Assembly (NCBI GenBank): GCA_937920725.1
Contig: CALEUW010000004.1
Location: forward strand, 1-17,723
DNA length: 17,723 nt
Direction of reading: 5' to 3'
Origin: UMGS1601 sp900553335
GTDB taxonomy: Bacteria; Bacillota; Clostridia; Oscillospirales; Ruminococcaceae
How positions within the stretch are numbered: position 1 is the stretch's first letter; every line of letters starts with the position of its first letter. A model generated the notes under the pieces. It saw only the letters and a program-made list of their open reading frames with translations. It was not told where the DNA came from and did no database searches. The translations under genes and the position numbers were made by a program. This document shows positions 1 to 6,200 of this stretch, in pieces.

Positions 1-2
1 AT

Positions 3-92
3 TGTGCAAATGTAAAGGTTGATGAAGCTATCTCAACAGCAGACGTTGGTATGATCAACAGCCATGCAAAGAGCGTAAAGTCACTTTGGTAA
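3..92 (+). CDS. C-terminal fragment of an unrecognised protein
   Basis: The third frame is open from the window edge and ends in TAA at 90-92, giving about 29 residues that finish in HAKSVKSLW. A good terminator hairpin follows ten bases later, which supports a real gene end. The fragment has no motif I can assign to a family. It lies on the same strand as galT, but the terminator and the separate galT promoter argue that the two are transcribed independently. It is partial at its 5' end, so start and length are unknown. Confidence 0.6.
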   Translation, partial: CANVKVDEAISTADVGMINSHAKSVKSLW

Positions 93-101
93 AATAACTG
101 A

Positions 102-140
102 AAATGTCTCTTGGAGTTTGTTTCTCTAAGAGGCATTTTT
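102..140 (+). terminator. Rho-independent terminator of the upstream gene
   Basis: AAATGTCTCTT (from 102) pairs with AAGAGGCATTT (128-138), with one G-U pair, around a loop of about 15 bases. A short T run follows to 140. It sits just after the stop codon at 92. Confidence 0.75.
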
Positions 141-166
141 ATGTCAGAAAATATGTGAAAAACTCA

Positions 167-195
167 TTGCTTTTAATGTAAAAATCTGATATAAT
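167..195 (+). promoter_or_regulatory. Sigma-A promoter of galT
   Basis: TTGCTT at 167-172 and TATAAT at 190-195 are separated by 17 bases, and a TGn extended -10 element lies at 187-189. Transcription would start near 202, leaving a leader of about 65 bases before the galT start codon. Confidence 0.75.
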
Positions 196-215
196 TAAAA
201 TAGCGAAATATGTGT

Positions 216-235
216 TTTGCATCAATGAATGCAAA
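216..235 (+). repeat. Inverted repeat in the galT leader
   Basis: TTTGCAT (216-222) and ATGCAAA (229-235) form a perfect 7-bp inverted repeat with a 6-base centre, lying just downstream of the predicted transcription start. It is flanked by two similar stretches, AGCGAAATATG (about 202) and AGCAAAATATG (238). It could be an operator or a leader hairpin; nothing in the sequence decides between these. Confidence 0.4.
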
Positions 236-266
236 TTAGCAAAATATGCGTTATGAGGTGACATAA

Positions 267-1757
267 ATGATTTTTGAAGCTGTTCAAGAATTAATAAACT
301 ACGCTGTAAATAATGAGATTATTTCATCAGAGGACGAATACGTTATACGAAATAACATCTTAGACGTCTTAATGCTGAACGAGTGGAATACTCCTTTAAT
401 AACAAAAAGTGAAAGATCAATAGACGAAATCTTACAGGAGCTTACAGATTATGCTTGTGAAAACGGCATAATTGAGGATACTGCTGTTTGGAGAGATTTG
501 TTTGATACAAGGATAATGGGTGTTTTAACGCCCCTTCCTCATGAGGTCAACAGAACTTTTAAGAATCATTATGCCGAATCACCGGAAAGTGCGACAAAGT
601 GGTATTATGACTTCAGTCAAAAGCTTAATTATGTCCGTGCAGGAAGAATTGCAAAGGATTTAAAATGGACTTATAATTCTGAATTCGGAGTTTTAGATAT
701 TACAATTAATCGTTCAAAACCCGAAAAAGATCCAAAGGACATTGCTGCTGCTAAAAATGCTGTGGCAAGCAAATATCCTAAATGTCAGCTTTGCGCCGAA
801 AATGCCGGTTTTGCGGGAAGTCTTACACACCCTGCAAGGCAAAATTTAAGACCTATACCTCTTGAGGTAAACGGTGAGGAATGGTTTGTGCAGTATTCTC
901 CCTATGGGTACTATAATGAACATTGTATCGTGTTCAACAAAAATCATGTGCCAATGAAAATTGATTCTAGTGTTTTCGATAAGCTCTTTGATATTCTAAA
1001 ATTATTGCCCCATTATTTTGTCGGATCAAATGCTGATTTGCCTATAGTTGGCGGTTCTATTTTGAGTCACGAGCATTTCCAGGGTGGAAATTATACCTTT
1101 GCTATGGAAAAAGCACCTGTTGAAAAAAAATTTGTGCTATCAGCATTCTCAAATGTAAATGCGGGAATTCTTAAATGGCCGATGTCGGTAATAAGGCTGA
1201 ACTCCTATAACCGTAAAGATTTGGCGGCTGCCTGTAACTATGTTTTGAAGAAATGGAGAGAATACAGCGATCCGTCTGTTAGTGTTTATGCATACACTGG
1301 CGAAACAGCGCACAATACCGTTACGCCTATTTCCAGAATGAACGGCGATCTTTATGAGTGTGATTTAGTTCTGAGAAATAATTTGACGACTGATGAGCGG
1401 CCTTTTGGAGTTTTTCATCCGAATGAGTCATTACATCATATAAAAAAAGAAAATATAGGATTGATTGAAGTTATGGGCCTTGCAGTTTTGCCGTCGAGGC
1501 TGGCTGTAGAGCTTGAGGATCTGAAAACAGCAATGATTAACAATGCCGATATTGAAAATGATCCGAGAATCAGCGCTCACGCTGACTGGGCAAAAGCTGT
1601 TCTTAATAAATATCCTGATTTTTCAGCTGATAATGCTGATGAGATACTTAAATATGAAGTGGGAGCTGTGTTTGAAAAGGTTTTGCTTGATGCGGGAGTT
1701 TTCAAGCGGAATGAAGAGGGCAAAAATGCATTTGATCGTTTTATAAGTACACTTTGA
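267..1757 (+). CDS. galT: UDP-glucose--hexose-1-phosphate uridylyltransferase, class II
   Basis: This cytoplasmic Leloir-pathway enzyme transfers UMP from UDP-glucose to galactose-1-phosphate, giving UDP-galactose and glucose-1-phosphate. The 496 residues match the usual size of the long (class II) form found in Firmicutes, not the roughly 350-residue class I form. Recognisable parts are the CxxC at residues 173-176, the following conserved block NAGFAGSLTHPARQN, the block around YSPYGYYNEHCIVF, and the active-site segment SILSHEHFQGG with histidines 268 and 270. The ATG at 267 follows GAGGTG with good spacing. No galK or galE is adjacent; the gene has its own promoter and a candidate terminator, so it looks monocistronic here. 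The family call is firm; the precise hexose-phosphate preference cannot be read from sequence. Confidence 0.95.
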   Translation: MIFEAVQELINYAVNNEIISSEDEYVIRNNILDVLMLNEWNTPLITKSERSIDEILQELTDYACENGIIEDTAVWRDLFDTRIMGVLTPLPHEVNRTFKNHYAESPESATKWYYDFSQKLNYVRAGRIAKDLKWTYNSEFGVLDITINRSKPEKDPKDIAAAKNAVASKYPKCQLCAENAGFAGSLTHPARQNLRPIPLEVNGEEWFVQYSPYGYYNEHCIVFNKNHVPMKIDSSVFDKLFDILKLLPHYFVGSNADLPIVGGSILSHEHFQGGNYTFAMEKAPVEKKFVLSAFSNVNAGILKWPMSVIRLNSYNRKDLAAACNYVLKKWREYSDPSVSVYAYTGETAHNTVTPISRMNGDLYECDLVLRNNLTTDERPFGVFHPNESLHHIKKENIGLIEVMGLAVLPSRLAVELEDLKTAMINNADIENDPRISAHADWAKAVLNKYPDFSADNADEILKYEVGAVFEKVLLDAGVFKRNEEGKNAFDRFISTL

Positions 1758-1806
1758 TGCTGTAAGACTTGGCAAGTTAAGAAACTTTACAGACGAATTT
1801 TGCTTT

Positions 1807-1838
1807 AAATGCAGTCGGGAACGCAGCATTTAGTTTTT
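1807..1838 (+). terminator. Candidate galT terminator
   Basis: AAATGC (1807-1812) pairs with GCATTT (1826-1831), followed by a five-T run at 1834-1838. The stem is short and the loop is 13 bases, so this is weaker than the other terminators in the window. A second small stem, CTGTAA (1760-1765) with TTACAG (1787-1792), lies between it and the stop codon. Confidence 0.4.
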
Positions 1839-1915
1839 GAATATTACTAACCTTGAGATAATAAAATATTATTAAGTAGCAGTAGTATTTTCTAACTTTT
1901 ATATTGATATATGGA

Positions 1916-1931
1916 ATACAATATATTGTAT
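1916..1931. promoter_or_regulatory. 16-bp perfect palindrome upstream of the pilus operon
   Basis: ATACAATATATTGTAT reads the same on both strands. It lies about 230 bases upstream of the pilus promoter. Its half-site TACAATAT recurs at 2183-2190, next to the predicted transcription start. It is a candidate operator for an unknown regulator; AT-rich palindromes also arise by chance. Confidence 0.35.
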
Positions 1932-2147
1932 GTGCTTTGTTCAGTTTATACGAGATTGTGAAAACATAATAGAGTTATACGTTTTTTGAAAAAAATATTT
2001 AACAAAATTTCATATAGTACCTTAACCAAAAGCGACTTTTTTTATGCTGTTTGCTAAATAATTTATATGTCAAACGGAATGTTGCACAATTTATGGCGTG
2101 ATGAATTGTTGAATTTGTGGAATTTTAATGTAAATCTTTTAATTTAA

Positions 2148-2177
2148 TTGACAAATTCTACAAAACGGTAGTATAAT
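2148..2177 (+). promoter_or_regulatory. Promoter of the pilus operon
   Basis: TTGACA at 2148-2153 and TATAAT at 2172-2177 are both perfect sigma-A hexamers, with an 18-base spacer. Start of transcription would be near 2184, leaving a leader of about 120 bases. No other promoter of this quality is evident from here to 12668, so it probably drives all seven genes. Confidence 0.8.
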
Positions 2178-2193
2178 ATAAGTACAATATAAG
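2172..2193 (+). repeat. Tandem 11-base repeat over the -10 and start site
   Basis: TATAATATAAG (2172-2182) is followed immediately by TACAATATAAG (2183-2193), with one mismatch. The first copy contains the -10 hexamer; the second contains the half-site of the palindrome at 1916. This could be a protein-binding site covering the promoter. Confidence 0.4.
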
Positions 2194-2306
2194 AACATAC
2201 AGTTAAATCAGTTATTGGTTTGGCTGTGCTTTGCATTTAAAACATTTAATTGTCAATTTGTATTTAAGACGATTTGATAAATCACAGTGAATTTCGGAGT
2301 TAATAA

Positions 2307-2624
2307 ATGACTGAAAAGGAAATGAAAAAGCTCAACAGGCGTGAGCTTATTGAAATGCTCTTATATTTAAGAAAAGAGCTGGATGAAACAAAAGCTGAGA
2401 ACGAGCATTTAAAAAAGATTTCAGATGATCGAAATAATGACTTTGAGAAGCTCACAAAAACTGTTGATAAAATGAGCGGTCAGTTGAGCAGACTTTTAAA
2501 ATTGCAGACCGGAGAAAACCCGGAATCGGATAATAAATCAGGTGCAGAACCAAAGGGAACAAATAATCGCAGAAAAAAGCGGAGGGCGCAAAGCAGTGGA
2601 AAACAACAGAATACAACTGCCTGA
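2307..2624 (+). CDS. Small coiled-coil protein heading the pilus operon
   Basis: This 105-residue protein has no signal peptide or membrane segment, so it is probably cytoplasmic. Residues 5-25 are a compact helix (KLNRRELIEMLLYLRKEL), followed by an evenly spaced hydrophobic pattern to about residue 66 that reads as a coiled coil. The C-terminal third is polar and strongly basic, with NRRKKRR near its end. GGAG at 2296-2299 supports the ATG at 2307. Its last 29 bases overlap the GTG start of the signal peptidase, which implies translational coupling. I do not recognise a defined function. A cytoplasmic assembly factor, or a nucleic-acid-binding regulator suggested by the basic tail, are both possible. 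Its place as the first gene says it belongs with the pilus. Confidence 0.75.
   Translation: MTEKEMKKLNRRELIEMLLYLRKELDETKAENEHLKKISDDRNNDFEKLTKTVDKMSGQLSRLLKLQTGENPESDNKSGAEPKGTNNRRKKRRAQSSGKQQNTTA
2581..2586 (+). promoter_or_regulatory. Ribosome site fixing the signal peptidase start
   Basis: GGAGGG ends nine bases before the GTG at 2596. An in-frame ATG at 2542 has no comparable site and would add 18 residues read from inside the upstream gene, so GTG 2596 is preferred. Confidence 0.7.
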
Positions 2625-3195
2625 AGCGGATGTTTTACAAAAAGAGCTTAATAGGGTAAAAAACCGCAGAGCTTTTTTGAAAATGCTGTACAGTACGGTA
2701 GCTTCTTTAATTGTCGTTGCTGCTGCTGCGGTGCTTATTTCAATGTTATTTCTTCCTGTTTTAAGAGTTACAGGAACGAGTATGATGCCTACATTGCAAA
2801 ACGATGATTTGGTCGTTTGCAGAAAAAGGGGTGATTTCCGGCAGGGCGATGTAATAGCTTTTTATTATAATAATAAAATACTTCTGAAACGAGTGATAGC
2901 TGTTTCGGGGGACTATGTGGATATTGATGCAGACGGAACGGTTTTTGTGAAAAAACAAGGGGAGAATGATTATCATAAGCTCGATGAGCCTTATGTTTCT
3001 CAAAAAGCTTTCGGTGAGTGTGATATCGAGCTTCCTTATCAGGTTCCTGATCAAAGGGTTTTTGTGATGGGAGATAATCGTGAAACGTCTATAGACAGCC
3101 GTTCAACTACAGTCGGCTGTGTTTCGGAAGAGTCGGTCGTTGGAAAGGTTTCAATGAGAATATGGCCGATTAAGGATTTTAGTTTTATAGGATAA
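2596..3195 (+). CDS. lepB: Type I signal peptidase (S26 family) of the pilus locus
   Basis: This membrane-bound serine protease removes secretion signal peptides on the outer face of the membrane. With the GTG start the protein has 199 residues. A basic cytoplasmic segment precedes one membrane helix (about residues 30-55). The catalytic Ser62 lies in GTSMMPTL, Lys98 in LLKRVIAVSGD, and the conserved GDNRETSIDSRS box begins at residue 159. Both catalytic residues are present, unlike the SipA-type pilus proteins of some streptococci, which lack them and act as chaperones, so this one should be active. It sits between the small coiled-coil gene and the giant pilin, which suggests that it processes the pilins. 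It could also serve other secreted proteins. Confidence 0.93.
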   Translation: MENNRIQLPEADVLQKELNRVKNRRAFLKMLYSTVASLIVVAAAAVLISMLFLPVLRVTGTSMMPTLQNDDLVVCRKRGDFRQGDVIAFYYNNKILLKRVIAVSGDYVDIDADGTVFVKKQGENDYHKLDEPYVSQKAFGECDIELPYQVPDQRVFVMGDNRETSIDSRSTTVGCVSEESVVGKVSMRIWPIKDFSFIG

Positions 3196-3211
3196 ATTCT
3201 ATACTTTTTAT

Positions 3212-3218
3212 AAGGAGG
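3212..3218 (+). promoter_or_regulatory. Ribosome site fixing a TTG start for the giant pilin
   Basis: AAGGAGG at 3212-3218 is a near-perfect site, eight bases before TTG at 3227. The in-frame GTG at 3218 lies inside the site itself and cannot use it, so TTG 3227 is the likely start. Confidence 0.8.
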
Positions 3219-3226
3219 TGTGCAGA

Positions 3227-6200
3227 TTGAACAAGCTTATAAGCAGTATAAAACAGCTTGCAGTGCTTTTGTGCGGGAAAAGAAGCCATAAGATAATTGC
3301 GGCTGTTTTATCGGTTGTTGTTGTTTTATCAGTCTGTGCAAGCCTTATTATGCCGGCATTAAGTGCAACAGAAGATGAGGTCGCCGGAAATGATGCTGCG
3401 ATGATAATGGCTGCTTCCGATAATAATACTTATGATTCTATTTTGGCAAGGTTTAACAGTTCGGGCGCAGAAGATCAAACTAATATTGCTCAATACATTG
3501 ATGCGGATTTTACGCAATCTTCAACTGATGGTTCAACGGTAATAGGTAGTTTTAAAATAAAGTTTGATACCACTACAGGAGGTCAGGCAGCAACTAAATA
3601 TTTAACTTTCCAGCTCGATGAAAAAATTAAGCTTATTGATGAGAAAAAAGTTATCCCTATAACAGGAGTAATTAACGGTGTTTCAGAAATTGTTGCGTTC
3701 GCAATGGTAGATGACAATAATAAAGTTATTATCGAAATAGTTGATGATTACTTAGAGGTGTTTGAAAACGGATTTGGAGGAGAACTCACTTATGATGCTT
3801 CCATAAGCCGTAATTCAGAAGAAAACGGAAGTCAAACCACTGTAAAAATCGGAGATCAGACTATAGTAATAGAAGGATTTGCAGTACGGGCGCTTTCACT
3901 AAGCAAGAGCGGTGTTGACAATAAAGACGGTACTATTACATGGTCTGTGGTTGTTGATAACCCGGGAAAGACTGATAGTAACGGGGTTACTACACCTAAT
4001 GATTTGAACGGTTATGTAATTTCGGATACGATGTTTGAAAATAAGAATCTTGTTGATGGCAGTGTTACTTGTGATCCAAACGGAGGAAGCTTTGAAAACG
4101 GTAAATTTACTTTCGGTAAGGACTCAACTGAAAAGAAATACACTATTACATATAAAACAAAGCTTACTGATGAACAACTTCTAGGTCTGGCTAATGATTC
4201 GCAATATATAGAAAACAAAGCAACAATCAAGGATTCTGATGGAAAGGAAGGACCAAGCGACACAGGAGAGGTGAGATACGAGCTTGGCTACGGTCTTACT
4301 AAGGACGGTAAGCTTGATTACTCCGACCCCCAGAACCCGAAAATCAACTGGACTTTAACTGTTAATAACAAGTACAATAGACCTATTGACGGACTTACCG
4401 TTACGGATTTGATGTTCCCGTCAGATGTAAGCGGCATTACATTTGATCCTGCTGATAAGGTTACGGGAACGCTTGATGGCTCAGTTCTGACTTTCGCTAC
4501 AGTTATAAATGAGGGAACTGAGATTACTGATGAGAACAAGTATAATGGTGACGTAACAGTAAGCTTTTCAACAACAGTTACTGAAGCGGATATAAATAAT
4601 GGTTCGGTTACCAATAAGGCTAATCTTCCGGAACAGAACGAGATCTGGAAAACTGTATATACTAAACCGTTTGAATTTAGTAAATATGGTTACCAAGAAA
4701 CTAATAGTGGTTTAGGAAAGCTTAATTATTGGAAAATTGATATTCATGACATTAATGTTAAAGCCTCTGAACTAAATGGTTATGATATACTGGACGATAG
4801 TTTTAGTGATAGAGTAGATCCTGAGAAGTGGGATAAAGTAGACGCTAACAATTTTAAAATTTACGGTAACCTTAACGGATCAAGTCAATCACTTGAAGGT
4901 TATTATACCATTGACGAAGAAACCAATAAGCTTACCTTTAATGGATTCGGCGAGAACGATACATTATCATGGATAAGTATTGAGTATTGGACAAAAACTG
5001 ATGAAGCAGTAAACGATGGTACAAATGAAGAGGATGTAGTTTATCATAATAAAGCAGAAATAAAGAAGGGAGATACTTCTTTCGGCGAAGGAGAATCCGA
5101 TATTACTTGGCCGAAAAAAGAAGAAGTGAAACCTTCTGTAAATGTGAGAAAGGAAAAAGCGGACAATAACTATAAAGAAGTTTCTGACAATGTTCTTGAA
5201 CTTCCATGGAAGATTGTTGTTACTGGAAATAACGGCGGAACGCTTGCTGATCTCGATCCTAAAACGCTCACTGATACAATGAGTATGAGAAGCAATGCGA
5301 CATGGCAAGATATATATATGTCAGATGGCATTAAGCATTATATAACTGCTGAACAGCTTGATAATATTAAATTTGATGCAAAAGACAGTAACTGGCAGTC
5401 TGTTGAGTTAGAAAAAGATGTAGACTATAAAATTGTATATACAGAAAGTGCACTTGGTGTTACTTCTTTCAATATTGAATTTATAGAAACAAGTGAAAAG
5501 CTTAAGGAAGTTGCAAACTTAACGATTTCATATTCTACTACTGCTGAAGTTACAAATGTTGATATGGGAACAACGATACAGATCAACAATACTGTAAGCG
5601 GTAATACACAGACCTATACATATGAAAAGATAGATAAAGATACAACTCCTTATGCTAAGTATGACGGTTCTGTGGATATAGAGAATCAAAGCGGTACTAC
5701 TCATAAAAAACAAAGCAAGCTTAATAAGGTTACTATAGACGGCATTGATTATTACCAATTCGATTATAGAATTGATGTAAATAAAAACGGTGCTAAGTTT
5801 ACAGATAAGTACACACTTTATGATACTTTGCCTGACGGATTTAAACTTAAAGACGATCAGATAAAAGTTGATTGGGGTTGGGGTAATACTAATAATTATA
5901 ATATTCCTTTCAACGATCATGAGTTTGGTTTTTATCTTGAAAACAACATTCTAACAATTGAACGTACAAATTCAAATGCATCTCAGGGCTTTACCTTTTT
6001 ATACTCTCTGATCATTGAAAAAGATAAGTTTGATAAAATGCTTGAAGATAAGGGTAGTGTTGAGATTAAGAATTCCTTGAAGTCGGATAAAGAAGGTTAT
6101 CAGGAGATAACACAGACTCAAATAGTTGAAAGGGAGCTTCTTACTAAAGATAGTGATCTTTTGGGTAATTATGGCACAGGTCTTATCAAGTATCAAGTTG

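Larger units (their letters stand above)
1758..2306. other. AT-rich intergenic control region between galT and the pilus operon
   Basis: I see no convincing gene in these 549 bases in either direction. The stretch holds a candidate galT terminator (1807-1838), a perfect 16-bp palindrome (1916-1931), a consensus promoter (2148-2177) whose -10 overlaps a tandem 11-base repeat, and a leader of about 120 bases before the first pilus-operon start codon. The base composition is markedly more AT-rich than the genes on either side. Confidence 0.7.

Noticed and set aside
1623..1829. Minus-strand open frame of 68 codons overlapping the galT end
   Set aside because: Most of it is antisense to galT, there is no good ribosome site or promoter, and the product resembles nothing I recognise.
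2030..2050. Small stem AAAAG-CGA-CTTTT with a T run, terminator-like
   Set aside because: The stem has only five weak pairs, no gene ends nearby, and it lies upstream of the pilus promoter.
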